NCBI GenBank assembly: GCA_020631405.1
Contig: JAHDHH010000004.1
Location: 1 to 64,000, forward strand
DNA from: Saprospiraceae bacterium
GTDB lineage: Bacteria > Bacteroidota > Bacteroidia > Chitinophagales > Saprospiraceae
DNA: 64,000 bases
Direction of reading: 5' to 3'
A program made the translations under genes and the position numbers. Positions 8,207-19,245 of this stretch are shown in pieces. Below the pieces are notes generated by a model. It did no database searches and was not told where the DNA came from. It saw only the letters and a list, made by a program, of their open reading frames with translations. The stretch's first letter is position 1. Every line of letters begins with the position of its first letter.

Positions 8207-9142
8207 TCAAAATGGTTTGAGTGTCATCTTAGCATGGGATGACTTTGGAAGATAACTATTGACTCGATCTTGAATAATCTGAGATAACTGCTTAAGTATC
8301 CTAGTTTTGAGAAAACGCTTGTGAGTAATGATTCCGATCTTTCTCACGGGAGTTGGGTCAACCAAATGGTAGACATTACTCTGGTCAAAGTGCTTGTTAG
8401 TGGCGAGGACCATGCTCGGCAAGAGGGTGATGCCTCTGTTAATCTTAACCATTTCGACAAGGGTATAAATGCTTCCACAATTGTAGGTTAAGTTTCTTTG
8501 TACCTGTTGCTGCTGTCTCAGTTCACAGATTTTGCCAACTTGGTTTCTTAGACAGTGCCCTTCTTCCATCAGCCAAAGACGTTCGATATCAATATCTGAT
8601 ACTGTGTACTGCTTGGACTTGGGTGACTTACTACAGTCATAGACTAAGAATTCCTCATCGTAGAGATCATATTCTAGGAGTTCGCCATCTTCAAGTGGGG
8701 TAGATACGATGCCAATATCGATATCACCTACCTTTATTTGATTGACAATTTGCTCAGTAGTCAATTCATGAATCACAAAATCCACTTTTGGATAGGTGTC
8801 AGAAAGCGTTTGTAGGATAAGAGGATAGAGATAATGTGCAACAGTCGGAATACATGCAATACTCAAATGACCGATCTCAAAGCCTTTTACCTCATTCACA
8901 GTCTCGTCAAGTAACTGATATTCACGATTGATGTTTTTCAGGGATTGAATGATCTGCTCGCCATTAGGAGTAATAGAGATAGGTCTAGTCTTTCTATTAA
9001 AGATTTCAAGTCCTATCTGTTGCTCATACTTGGCTATCATGGCACTCAAAGTAGATTGAGAGATATAGCAAGCTTCTGCTGCTAAACCAAAGTTCTTAAG
9101 TTTGGCCAAGGTTAAAATGTATTCTAATTGGCTTCTATTCAT
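8207..9142 (-). CDS. oxyR: OxyR, LysR-type peroxide-sensing regulator
   Basis: A 311-residue LysR-family protein: N-terminal winged HTH (residues 1-60) and a C-terminal sensor domain. The redox pair is recognisable as C197 and C206 in GHCLRNQVGKIC, nine residues apart as C199/C208 of E. coli OxyR, which form a disulfide on reaction with H2O2. The gene is divergent from katG and the two share a 10-bp inverted repeat (9143-9175) whose left arm touches the oxyR start codon, implying autoregulation and activation of katG. Confidence 0.93.
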   Translation of the reverse strand: MNRSQLEYILTLAKLKNFGLAAEACYISQSTLSAMIAKYEQQIGLEIFNRKTRPISITPNGEQIIQSLKNINREYQLLDETVNEVKGFEIGHLSIACIPTVAHYLYPLILQTLSDTYPKVDFVIHELTTEQIVNQIKVGDIDIGIVSTPLEDGELLEYDLYDEEFLVYDCSKSPKSKQYTVSDIDIERLWLMEEGHCLRNQVGKICELRQQQQVQRNLTYNCGSIYTLVEMVKINRGITLLPSMVLATNKHFDQSNVYHLVDPTPVRKIGIITHKRFLKTRILKQLSQIIQDRVNSYLPKSSHAKMTLKPF

Positions 9143-9172
9143 AAAAACGATAAAGCTATAGAAACTATCGTT

Positions 9173-9175
<3 letters not shown>
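9143..9175. promoter_or_regulatory. Inverted-repeat operator between oxyR and katG, likely OxyR site
   Basis: Perfect 10-bp arms AAAAACGATA (9143-9152) and TATCGTTTTT (9166-9175) separated by 13 bases; the spacer contains CTATAG, giving ATA/TAT-type half-sites of the kind OxyR reads. The left arm starts one base after the oxyR start codon and the right arm covers the katG -33 region. Confidence 0.7.
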
Positions 9176-11424
<2,249 letters not shown>

Positions 11425-11452
11425 TTTGCTAAACATGTTATAAAGCATATAG

Positions 11453-11486
11453 AGAGGTGGTCGGGTTCCGGTCACCTCTTTTTTTG
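11453..11486 (+). terminator. Rho-independent terminator of katG
   Basis: AGAGGTG (11453-11459) pairs with CACCTCT (11473-11479); with the inner GTCGG/CCGGT (two G-U pairs) the stem reaches 12 bp with a 3-base loop, followed by a run of T. Confidence 0.9.
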
Positions 11487-11521
11487 ATTATAGAATGCCC
11501 CCACAATTGGGAGTAGAAGGA

Positions 11522-12715
11522 CTAGAGTTCAATGTCACCATTAAGTATCCTAGCCAGATGGACTCCCATACTGGCACAAGCCTGAATCAAGTAGCCGCCT
11601 GTCGGAGCATCCCAAGCTAACATTTCACCAATGCAGTATTGCTGTGCCTTATTGATCAACTGATAGTTGTTGTCTATTGCATCTAGTCGAAGCCCACCAG
11701 AGGTAGAGATAGCCTCATCCAAGGGAGCTGAACCACCAATTGTAATTGGAAACCTCGAGATCTTACTTGCCAACACTTCAGAGTCAAGGTAGTCTTCCTT
11801 AGTCAAGAAGGTCCTAAGCATCGCAATTTGTAAAGGACTTAGTTTGATAATATCTTTCAGGGTTTTTGTAGTGTTGTACTTAGACTTATTCAGCTTGTCA
11901 AACAATTGACTAGGGGAGAACATAGGTTTGAAGTCCATGTGAATCAGGACTTGTCCCTTTTGTTTTAGTTGTGTTTGTATTGAATGAGAATGAGCATAGA
12001 TGGCATTCCCTTCTAATCCTAGGTTTGTCATTACGACTTCTCCAGTTTGAATACTTCCTTCATGACAGATAGCAATATTCTTAAAAGGTGTCCCTACAAA
12101 GTTAGCTAGCAAGTCAGCAGGCCAATCTACTGCAAAGGCACAATTAGATGCGACAAAGGGAGAAATAGGAATGCCAGCTTGAGAAAAAGTGGATAACCAG
12201 TGACCATCCGAACCAGTCACCTTCCAACTACCGCCTCCCAAGGCAAATACATTGATATCTGAAGTGACCTCCACATTATCATCAAACAAAATGGTCTTAT
12301 TTACCTTCCAACCTACGAATCGCTTATTAAATTCAAATCTTACTCCCTTGTTGACCAAGTAAGTTTCTATGGCTTTTAGTACTTCAATAGGTTTGATTCC
12401 TCTTTTGGGAAATACCCGCTTGCTACTTCCTACAAATGTGGGAATTCCAACCTGATCAAGCCAAGCTCTAAAATCTTCATTGTTAAACTCATCCAACGCC
12501 TTATCCAGGACTCCATTAGGGTAGTAGCGTTGCTTAAAGTGTTCAATAGTTTCAGAATGCGTTAGGTTAAATCCACCATCTCCTGCCACCAAGAACTTAC
12601 GACCAAGACTTGACTTCTGTTCGTAAATAGTAATATCAAATATTCTTGAATCAAGAAAGGCAGCAAGCATCAAGCTAGCTGTTCCTCCTCCGATTATTGA
12701 TATTGATTGTTTCAA
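11522..12715 (-). CDS. HI0933/BaiN-like FAD-dependent oxidoreductase
   Basis: A 397-residue flavoprotein with an N-terminal dinucleotide-binding motif IIGGGTASLMLAAFL and the internal GDGGFNLTHS and C-terminal GGYLIQACASMG blocks typical of the HI0933 (aminoacetone oxidase-like, TIGR03862) family. Physiological substrate is not established for the family. The frame has no ATG; it begins with TTG at 12715, directly ahead of the FAD motif. It stands alone on the minus strand between katG and a metallo-hydrolase gene. Confidence 0.8.
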   Translation of the reverse strand: MKQSISIIGGGTASLMLAAFLDSRIFDITIYEQKSSLGRKFLVAGDGGFNLTHSETIEHFKQRYYPNGVLDKALDEFNNEDFRAWLDQVGIPTFVGSSKRVFPKRGIKPIEVLKAIETYLVNKGVRFEFNKRFVGWKVNKTILFDDNVEVTSDINVFALGGGSWKVTGSDGHWLSTFSQAGIPISPFVASNCAFAVDWPADLLANFVGTPFKNIAICHEGSIQTGEVVMTNLGLEGNAIYAHSHSIQTQLKQKGQVLIHMDFKPMFSPSQLFDKLNKSKYNTTKTLKDIIKLSPLQIAMLRTFLTKEDYLDSEVLASKISRFPITIGGSAPLDEAISTSGGLRLDAIDNNYQLINKAQQYCIGEMLAWDAPTGGYLIQACASMGVHLARILNGDIEL

Positions 12716-12799
12716 AATGCTTTGTTTTTGATAAAGTATACAATTGCACCAACACCGACATCAATTCACAATACAATGAAGTGTTTCAAAGCTGTCATT

Positions 12800-13435
12800 T
12801 TAGACCAAAAAAGGATTGCTCACCCTCTCTTCTCCAATAGTAGTACTAGGTCCATGCCCAGGATAAGCTCTAACCTCATCACCTAAAGGGAATAATTGTG
12901 TCTTGATACTAGCAATCAAAGTGTCATAATCACCGCCTGGGAGATCAGTACGACCTATACTGCCTTGGAAGAGTACATCACCGGCGATGAGCTGCTTACT
13001 TTCTTTATGAAAGAACGAAAGACTACCAGGACTATGTCCAGGTGTGAAGAATATTTCTAATGTCGTATTTCCAAAGGTTAATTGCTGAGTCTCATCAAGG
13101 AATACTTCTATCAAAGGAGATGGAGTGTAAGGCACCCCGTATATCTGGCTTGACATAGGTGCAGCAGCTAATACTAACTCTTCTATTTTGTGAGCCTCTA
13201 GCTTAAGAGTATACTTATCAGCTACGAACTTGTTACCAAGGACATGATCTATGTGACAATGTGTATTGATCAGCCTTACAGGTGTCAAGCTATTACTTTC
13301 AATAAAGTTGACAAGCTCCTGCTCCTCTGTTGGATTAGAACAGCCTGGATCAAAGATCACACACTCCTTACTCTCATCATAAAGTAAGTAAGTATTTTCA
13401 GAGAATCCGTTGAATGTAAAAGTTGCTATGTTCAA
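12800..13435 (-). CDS. Metallo-beta-lactamase-fold hydrolase (glyoxalase II-like)
   Basis: A 211-residue single-domain protein with the metal motif THCHIDHVLGN (HxHxDH), HSPGSLSF, GDVLFQGSIGR and YPGHGPST, the pattern of glyoxalase II/YcbL hydrolases that use two metal ions to cleave thioesters. It begins with TTG at 13435; an in-frame TAA lies just upstream, so no other start is possible. Located about 30 bp behind the secreted protein at 13465 on the same strand. Confidence 0.85.
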   Translation of the reverse strand: MNIATFTFNGFSENTYLLYDESKECVIFDPGCSNPTEEQELVNFIESNSLTPVRLINTHCHIDHVLGNKFVADKYTLKLEAHKIEELVLAAAPMSSQIYGVPYTPSPLIEVFLDETQQLTFGNTTLEIFFTPGHSPGSLSFFHKESKQLIAGDVLFQGSIGRTDLPGGDYDTLIASIKTQLFPLGDEVRAYPGHGPSTTIGEERVSNPFLV

Positions 13436-13464
13436 AGTATAGTATAGTTATTAGAAATGAATAT

Positions 13465-14052
13465 TTATGAATGGTCACCAATAACAAAGTTGTAGGCTAA
13501 AGTAAATCGGAGCAGAAACTTATCCGGTATTTCAAAATTTGTATTGAATTGTTGATTAAACTCTTCAATATCAACCCTACTAACAGAATATCTACATGAT
13601 GCAGCAATGCTAAAATATTCAGTTCTATTCCAATTGTAATGAGTACCAATAGAAGCACAAAAACCAAGATCATTATTGGATTGGCTTATTCTTCCCGTTT
13701 GACTTGTTCCATCACTGTTTAGCACATTAATTTCGACTGACAATGGTTGTTTTTGTATAAGACTTAACCCTGCTTGTATGTATGGATACCAAAGTTTGTT
13801 TTTATCTATTGGTGCAAAGGTATATTCAGCACCTATTGTAGTTGCTGGAAACAAAGAGCCGCTGCCAAAAACACTGAAATTGTTGTTCTTAAAATGATAA
13901 GACAGTTTAACCCCTAGAATGGAATAATCATATCCAATACCACCACCTACAGACCATTTAGCTTGTTCAAACTCATTAACTGATGAATCTTGACTAATTG
14001 CTAATTGTTGAAATAGGCAAAAAACACAAATAATTAGCAATTTATTTTTCAT
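13465..14052 (-). CDS. Secreted or outer-membrane protein of unknown function
   Basis: A 195-residue protein with a signal peptide ([20 protein letters not shown]) and Gln21 as probable first mature residue. The mature part has amphipathic beta-strand-like segments ([27 protein letters not shown]), suggesting a small barrel of the outer-membrane beta-barrel family. Its start codon overlaps the end of aspS by 11 bp, so it is translationally coupled to it; this looks like genomic economy rather than a functional link. Confidence 0.55.
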   Translation of the reverse strand: MKNKLLIICVFCLFQQLAISQDSSVNEFEQAKWSVGGGIGYDYSILGVKLSYHFKNNNFSVFGSGSLFPATTIGAEYTFAPIDKNKLWYPYIQAGLSLIQKQPLSVEINVLNSDGTSQTGRISQSNNDLGFCASIGTHYNWNRTEYFSIAASCRYSVSRVDIEEFNQQFNTNFEIPDKFLLRFTLAYNFVIGDHS

Positions 14053-15820
14053 GCTTCTCTTTTATATCCAAGTCAATACTAAGCTCTACTAATTGTTCCT
14101 TAGCAATAGCACTCGGACTATTAATCATGACGTCTCTACCTGAGCTATTCTTAGGGAAGGCAATGAAGTCTCTAATCGAACTCTGACCATTCATAACAGC
14201 ACATAACCTATCAAACCCAAATGCAATACCACCGTGAGGAGGTGCTCCATATTCGAATGCTCCCATCAAGAACCCAAACTGCTCTTCTGCCTCTTCTTTT
14301 GAGAAACCGAGTAGGTCAAAGTTCTTTGACTGGAGTTCTCTATCGTGGATTCTGATAGAACCACCACCTATTTCGGAGCCGTTGATGACAAGATCGTAAG
14401 CATCAGCCCTGAGGCTCTTCATTGTCTCATGATCACCATTCATCATCCTGTCCATGTCTTCTGCCTTAGGAGAAGTGAACGGGTGGTGCATCGCATGGAA
14501 TCTCTCTGATTCTTCATCCCACTCTAACAAAGGGAAGTCCACTACCCAAAGTGGTTTGAAGTCACCGGCTTTGATAAGGTCTAATCTATCTGCCATTTCT
14601 AGACGAAGGACATTCATTTGCTTTTGAGTCTTTTCCTTTTCTCCGGTAAGGATGAGTACCATGTCACCGTCTTCTGCAGAGAAAACATCAGTCTTCCATT
14701 CATTCAAGACATCATCGCTGTAGAATTTGCCAACAGAGGACTTTACACCTTCTGCTGTATACTTGATATTAACTAGACCCTTGGCACCTACCTGCGGTCT
14801 TTGCATCCACTCTGTCAATTTCTTAATATCCTTATTTGAGAATTGGTCAGCGGCGCCTTTTGCTACTATTGCGACTGTATATTCACTATTGTCGAATACT
14901 GGAAAGTCATATCCCTTAGCTCTATCAGTGATTTCGATAAATTCCATATCGAACCTTAAGTCGGGCTTGTCTGACCCATATCGTTCCATTGCTTCATCGT
15001 AAGACATTCTCGGGAAGTCGCCTAGGTCGATACCTTTCAACTCTTGGAATACAGACTTGGTCAACCCTTCGAAAGTATTCAAGATGTCTTCTTGAGTGAC
15101 AAATGACATCTCGCAGTCTATCTGAGTAAACTCTGGTTGCCTATCAGCCCTCAAGTCTTCGTCTCTAAAGCACTTTACTATCTGAAAGTACTTATCCATA
15201 CCAGCTACCATCAGTATTTGTTTAAATGTCTGAGGTGATTGTGGTAGGGCATAAAATTCTCCTGGGTTCATTCTGCTCGGTACGACGAAGTCTCTTGCAC
15301 CCTCTGGTGTACTTTTGATTAGGACTGGAGTCTCTACTTCAATAAAGCCTAGGTCTGAAAGATACTTCCTAGATTGAATAGCCAGTTGAGATCTGAAAAT
15401 CAAATTCTTCTGTACGTTTGGTCTTCTGATATCGAGGTACCTGTAAGCCATACGGATGTCATCTCCTCCATCAGTCTCTTCTTCTATGATAAATGGTGGC
15501 ACTTTAGAAGCATTCAAAATCTCCAAGGATGACGCAATAATCTCAATGTCTCCAGTAGGTCTGTTAGCATTTTTATTACTCCTCTCATTGACTGTCCCAG
15601 TTACTCTGATGACAAACTCTCTACCAAGTTTTCTTGCTTGTTCGCAGAGTGTTGCATTATCATCCATATTGAACACTACCTGAGTAATACCATATCGATC
15701 TCTAAGGTCTACAAAGGTAAGACCACCAAGATCCCTACTAATCTGAACCCACCCACTGAGGGTCACTTCTTGTCCGATGTGGCTACTTCTGAGCTCTCCG
15801 CAATTATGACTTCTGTACAT
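14042..15820 (-). CDS. aspS: Aspartate--tRNA ligase AspS
   Basis: A 592-residue class II aminoacyl-tRNA synthetase that charges tRNA-Asp. An OB-fold anticodon-binding domain (residues 1-110) is followed by the catalytic core with motif 2 ([18 protein letters not shown]) and motif 3 (GIAFGFDRL), with the bacterial GAD insertion between them. Length is normal for the bacterial type. A -7 element lies 20 bases upstream of the start. Confidence 0.97.
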   Translation of the reverse strand: MYRSHNCGELRSSHIGQEVTLSGWVQISRDLGGLTFVDLRDRYGITQVVFNMDDNATLCEQARKLGREFVIRVTGTVNERSNKNANRPTGDIEIIASSLEILNASKVPPFIIEEETDGGDDIRMAYRYLDIRRPNVQKNLIFRSQLAIQSRKYLSDLGFIEVETPVLIKSTPEGARDFVVPSRMNPGEFYALPQSPQTFKQILMVAGMDKYFQIVKCFRDEDLRADRQPEFTQIDCEMSFVTQEDILNTFEGLTKSVFQELKGIDLGDFPRMSYDEAMERYGSDKPDLRFDMEFIEITDRAKGYDFPVFDNSEYTVAIVAKGAADQFSNKDIKKLTEWMQRPQVGAKGLVNIKYTAEGVKSSVGKFYSDDVLNEWKTDVFSAEDGDMVLILTGEKEKTQKQMNVLRLEMADRLDLIKAGDFKPLWVVDFPLLEWDEESERFHAMHHPFTSPKAEDMDRMMNGDHETMKSLRADAYDLVINGSEIGGGSIRIHDRELQSKNFDLLGFSKEEAEEQFGFLMGAFEYGAPPHGGIAFGFDRLCAVMNGQSSIRDFIAFPKNSSGRDVMINSPSAIAKEQLVELSIDLDIKEKHEK

Positions 15821-15839
15821 ATTACAATTATAATTTATG

Positions 15840-15847
15840 CAAATGTA
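15840..15847 (-). promoter_or_regulatory. Candidate aspS -7 element (TACATTTG on the minus strand)
   Basis: CAAATGTA on the plus strand reads TACATTTG toward aspS, an exact TAnnTTTG match about 20 bases upstream of the start codon. No clear -33 TTG at the expected spacing. Confidence 0.45.
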
Positions 15848-15991
15848 GTGGTTTTGGACCCTTACTAGAGCATTCGTATTTACTTTTTGGGATTGTAGGT
15901 AGATTGGTAGAATATCAGCATTGCATAACTCGACATGTACAGAGTTTTAGAAGATGTTGATTTGCTATGCGATATTGAGACTCTGATATTG

Positions 15992-15999
15992 TAAATTTG
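15992..15999 (+). promoter_or_regulatory. Candidate -7 element TAAATTTG
   Basis: Exact TAnnTTTG match only 7 bases upstream of the ATG at 16007, so the mRNA would be leaderless or nearly so. No -33 TTG at 19-21 bases. Confidence 0.4.
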
Positions 16000-16006
16000 G
16001 ACTCTT

Positions 16007-16408
16007 ATGTCAGTTACCATCATAGATAAACCCAAGATTGAGATAGCTCCAGACTTACTCAATGAGTTGATGACTAAGAGTGAAGAAATGGGACAAGTAG
16101 TCCTCCACTTCCTTTATCATTCTGGTATGTGGGGTAGCCGTATTAGAATATGGCCGACTACCTACCTCTATGATCAACATTCTGCACATAGGTCAGAATT
16201 GGTCCATATTGAGGAGATTTCGATGTTTCCGACGTGGACGGATATCCAACCATACCAAAACCATTATTTTTCCTTGATCTTCTCAGGCTTGCCGAAGAGT
16301 TGTGTAATCTTTGACTTCATGGAAGAGTGTAGTAATCAAGGCAATGAATTCCAAGTGAAGAATATCTTGAGAAATAACTCGGATATCTACTTCTTCAAAA
16401 TGTCCTAA
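16007..16408 (+). CDS. Conserved-looking hypothetical cytoplasmic protein
   Basis: A 133-residue protein without signal peptide or membrane segment. It contains WGSRIRIWPTTYLYD and a C-terminal SGLPKSCVIFDFMEE, compact and aromatic-rich as in a small globular domain. I do not recognise the family. Divergent from aspS; the short intergenic region holds -7 elements for both directions. Confidence 0.6.
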   Translation: MSVTIIDKPKIEIAPDLLNELMTKSEEMGQVVLHFLYHSGMWGSRIRIWPTTYLYDQHSAHRSELVHIEEISMFPTWTDIQPYQNHYFSLIFSGLPKSCVIFDFMEECSNQGNEFQVKNILRNNSDIYFFKMS

Positions 16409-16474
16409 GCTAGGGTTTGTAGTATTGTTTTCCCTGTTTGTATAAGATGACTACTCACACGAATAGCGGTATAC

Positions 16475-16482
16475 TATCTTTG
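16475..16482 (+). promoter_or_regulatory. Candidate -7 element TATCTTTG
   Basis: Exact TAnnTTTG match 13 bases upstream of the ATG at 16496; no clear -33 element. Confidence 0.4.
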
Positions 16483-16495
16483 AAAAAGCTTAATT

Positions 16496-17032
16496 ATGAA
16501 CAAGGGAATTCAGAGTATTATGATTTGTCTGATAGTGAGTATTACCTATGCCAATGCTCAAGTAGATAGTCTAGCCTTACAATCACCGGAGGCAATCACA
16601 GCTAAAATGTTAGAGTTTATCTCTTGTAAAAAAGGAGAAGAGATTAATTGGGATGAGTATCGCAACCTGTTTTTGCCTACAGCTCAGAAGATATCAATTA
16701 ACCACAAAGCTCCTCCACACAGACAAGTCAGAACACTGAACCTAGAAGAATTCGTGAGGTACTTTGGTCCACAATATCCCAAAGAAGGTTTTGAAGAAGT
16801 CGTCATCGGTCTTGAAGTCAACAAGTTCAATGATATCGCCCAAGTCTTTCAAACATTTCACTGTAAGACTCCGAATGGGTCGTATGAAGCTAGAGGAGTC
16901 AATAGCTACCAATTGGTCTACACCCAAGATCGTTGGTGGATAGCTAGTACGATGTTTACGAATGAGACTGCAGACAACCCACTACCCAATGCTCTTTTGT
17001 TCGAAGAGTATCAGAGTACAGAGGATAAATAA
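16496..17032 (+). CDS. Secreted NTF2-like (SnoaL-type) protein
   Basis: A 178-residue protein with a signal peptide (to TYANA) and Gln22 at the mature N-terminus. The mature part has the pattern of a cone-shaped NTF2-like domain: a first helix (AITAKMLEFISCKKGE), a central segment with NLEEFVRYFGPQYPKEGF, and terminal strands ending in DRWWIASTMFTNE. Such secreted domains often bind small ligands or have lost catalysis; no function can be given. Confidence 0.6.
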   Translation: MNKGIQSIMICLIVSITYANAQVDSLALQSPEAITAKMLEFISCKKGEEINWDEYRNLFLPTAQKISINHKAPPHRQVRTLNLEEFVRYFGPQYPKEGFEEVVIGLEVNKFNDIAQVFQTFHCKTPNGSYEARGVNSYQLVYTQDRWWIASTMFTNETADNPLPNALLFEEYQSTEDK

Positions 17033-17095
17033 ACGGGTCAACAAGCCGACACATAGCAACACATAGAGTATTTTTACACTAAATTCATACGTCCT

Positions 17096-17650
17096 ATGTC
17101 TCTAGTAGAATCTACAATGTTACCTATCGGAACACAAGCGCCTAACTTTCATATTAAGGATGTCGTCACTGACAACTACTATTCGCTTGACGACCTAGCT
17201 TCTGAAAAAGCAACAGTTGTCATGTTTATTTGTAATCATTGTCCATTTGTAATACATGTCAATCCAGAGCTAGTTAGATTGGCAAATGACTACAAGAGTA
17301 GGGGTGTTGCCTTCATTGCAATTAGTAGCAACGATGTGGATAACTATCCAGACGATGCCCCTGACAAAATGCGAATCGTAGCCAAGGTGCTTAAGTTTCC
17401 CTTTCCATATCTCTATGACAAGCACCAAGAAGTGGCAAAAGCATATGATGCAGCATGTACACCGGACTTTTACATATTTGACGGAGATCGTAAGCTAGCA
17501 TATCGAGGCAGGTTAGATGGTTCTAGACCAGGGAACAGTATTCCACTTACAGGAGAAGATATGAGGGCAGCTCTGGATAATATCCTTATTGGAGAAGCTG
17601 CGCCTGAACCACAATACCCAAGTGCTGGGTGTAATATCAAGTGGAAGTAA
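17096..17650 (+). CDS. Thioredoxin-fold redoxin (AhpC/TSA-like)
   Basis: A 184-residue cytoplasmic protein (no signal peptide) with a thioredoxin fold: VVMFICNHCPFVIHV contains the CxxC active site CNHC, followed by GVAFIAISSNDVDNYPDD and the cis-Pro loop ACTPDFYIFD. This belongs to the family often named 'thioredoxin family protein' with a long insertion carrying DDAPDKM. A thiol-disulfide or peroxide-reducing role is likely; the partner is unknown. Confidence 0.8.
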   Translation: MSLVESTMLPIGTQAPNFHIKDVVTDNYYSLDDLASEKATVVMFICNHCPFVIHVNPELVRLANDYKSRGVAFIAISSNDVDNYPDDAPDKMRIVAKVLKFPFPYLYDKHQEVAKAYDAACTPDFYIFDGDRKLAYRGRLDGSRPGNSIPLTGEDMRAALDNILIGEAAPEPQYPSAGCNIKWK

Positions 17651-17724
17651 CAATAGTCATTCTTAAAATTTTGTCAAAACAAGCTTTTCTAGAATTTAAT
17701 CGCTAGACTTAGAGTTATTCCATC

Positions 17725-18147
17725 ATGAATCGTATAGTAGTATTCACATTACTTTGTGCTTTATCCTTACCTTCAATGGGACAAAATGCTAAATTGACCA
17801 TCCATGTGACAAACATAGATGAGGTGGAAGGACAAATATTAGTGGCAATATTTGACAAGCCTGATGGATTTCCAGATAGGAACTATATGTATGACTACAT
17901 CATTCATCCAGTGACTGCAAACGAACATGTATTAGTGTTCGAAGACCTGCCGCTTGGATATTATGCCATCTCGATGCTTCATGACGCTAATATGGATATG
18001 CAACCAAATTTCAACTTTATTGGATTTCCAACCGAAGGCTTTGGGTTTTCTAACAATGTAAGACCCGTGTTTAAGGCTCCTTCTTTTGAAAAAACGAAGT
18101 TTGAAGTAATAGAAGATCAAGAGATTAACATTAAGTTAATCAACTAG
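17725..18147 (+). CDS. DUF2141 secreted protein, copy 1
   Basis: A 140-residue protein: signal peptide to LPSMG, Gln20 first mature residue, then one DUF2141 domain, a predicted beta-sandwich, with the hallmark YAISMLHDANMDMQPNFNF and FGFSNNVRP blocks. Function of the family is unknown. A second copy follows 118 bp downstream. Confidence 0.8.
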   Translation: MNRIVVFTLLCALSLPSMGQNAKLTIHVTNIDEVEGQILVAIFDKPDGFPDRNYMYDYIIHPVTANEHVLVFEDLPLGYYAISMLHDANMDMQPNFNFIGFPTEGFGFSNNVRPVFKAPSFEKTKFEVIEDQEINIKLIN

Positions 18148-18265
18148 TTAGAGATCTCTTTTGTAATGTATAAGAAAGTAGTACACTCTGCTGTTAAAGG
18201 CTTAGAATATTCTAAAAAGTAAGACTAAATAAAATAGATAGATTCAACACCAAGTTATTAGACAC

Positions 18266-18691
18266 ATGATACGTTTTGTACTTTTTATGATAATTACATT
18301 GGCATCATCAGCCCAGATTACAGCACAAACAGCCAATCTTAGCGTCATTGTCATTGTTATTGATGAAGTAGTCGGAGAGGTGAGAGTAGCTCTATATAAT
18401 AAGGCAGAAGGTTTCGCTGAAGATAATTCCATGTATAGACATATAGTCGAAAGAGTGACAGACCATCAAGTGACTATACAATTCAAAGACCTAACACATG
18501 GAGACTATGCTATAGCCCTCAGTCATGATGCGAATATGGACGAAGAGTTTAACTTCAATATGATAGGCTTACCGCTAGAAGGTTACGGTTTCTCCAATAA
18601 TATCAAACCAATATTCAAGGCCCCTTCTTTCGATAAGACCAAGTTTGAGCTTGTTGAAGACAAACAGATAGAAATCAAACTGATCAATTAA
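18266..18691 (+). CDS. DUF2141 secreted protein, copy 2
   Basis: A 141-residue paralogue of the preceding gene with its own signal peptide (to QITA) and Gln21. The last 61 residues match copy 1 at about 42 positions by my count, while the signal peptide and first strands have diverged, so this is an old tandem duplication. Its stop codon overlaps the stop of the convergent lipoprotein gene by 4 bp. Confidence 0.8.
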   Translation: MIRFVLFMIITLASSAQITAQTANLSVIVIVIDEVVGEVRVALYNKAEGFAEDNSMYRHIVERVTDHQVTIQFKDLTHGDYAIALSHDANMDEEFNFNMIGLPLEGYGFSNNIKPIFKAPSFDKTKFELVEDKQIEIKLIN

Positions 18692-19101
18692 TTGTTAACA
18701 AATGTACCCATGATTTCTAGAAAGAGTTGTTCGTTCTCTTTCGAGGAAGTGAAGTTAGCTGGTCCTGCTTCTGCAAAGGTGGCTCTGATCTGATCCTCAG
18801 TTGTGTTGTAGCAATATTCAATAGTAGCAAAGTCACAGGTCACCTCATCATCTTCTGCACTGACATACTCACCAGCAAGCCACCCGATATCAAAGAATAT
18901 TTCTACAGATGGAGAAGCTATTTTACCAACATAAGTATCAATGCCTTGTAGTGTTTCGAGGGCAAAGCTATCTGGCACTTCGAAGGTATCCCCAGTATTT
19001 AGCGTAAGCAAAACCCAATCAGAAGGAATAGCTTCACTAGTTTCGGCTTCTTGGCAAGCAATCACTAGTAACAGGAGGGATAAAAACATAAAATATTTCA
19101 T
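18688..19101 (-). CDS. Small putative lipoprotein
   Basis: A 137-residue protein when started at ATG 19101, which puts a clean lipoprotein signal at the N-terminus (MKYFMFLSLLLLVIAC, Cys16); the frame is open to 19167 but the extra residues would bury the signal. The mature part has Cys pairs (VTCDFATIEYCYN) and no family I can name. Confidence 0.6.
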   Translation of the reverse strand: MKYFMFLSLLLLVIACQEAETSEAIPSDWVLLTLNTGDTFEVPDSFALETLQGIDTYVGKIASPSVEIFFDIGWLAGEYVSAEDDEVTCDFATIEYCYNTTEDQIRATFAEAGPANFTSSKENEQLFLEIMGTFVNN

Positions 19102-19160
19102 AGTAACAGTATTTATATATTTGTAAGACGTTGGCACACTATAGATTAGTTGGGTGAACA

Positions 19161-19191
19161 TTTGCAATACCCCAAATTAACTGTACTTTTG
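19161..19191 (+). promoter_or_regulatory. hppA promoter
   Basis: TTTG (19161-19164), 19-base spacer, TACTTTTG (19184-19191): a full match to the Bacteroidota -33/-7 consensus at standard spacing. It leaves a leader of about 50 bases before the ATG at 19246, with no Shine-Dalgarno sequence. Confidence 0.75.
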
Positions 19192-19245
19192 CTTGAATTT
19201 TAATGAAACGGTTTTAATCTAACTAACTTGTAAACTAATCGATTT

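Noticed and set aside
15456-15868. Plus-strand frames opposite aspS
   Set aside because: aspS is complete and conserved across this stretch; no family resemblance in the antisense translations.
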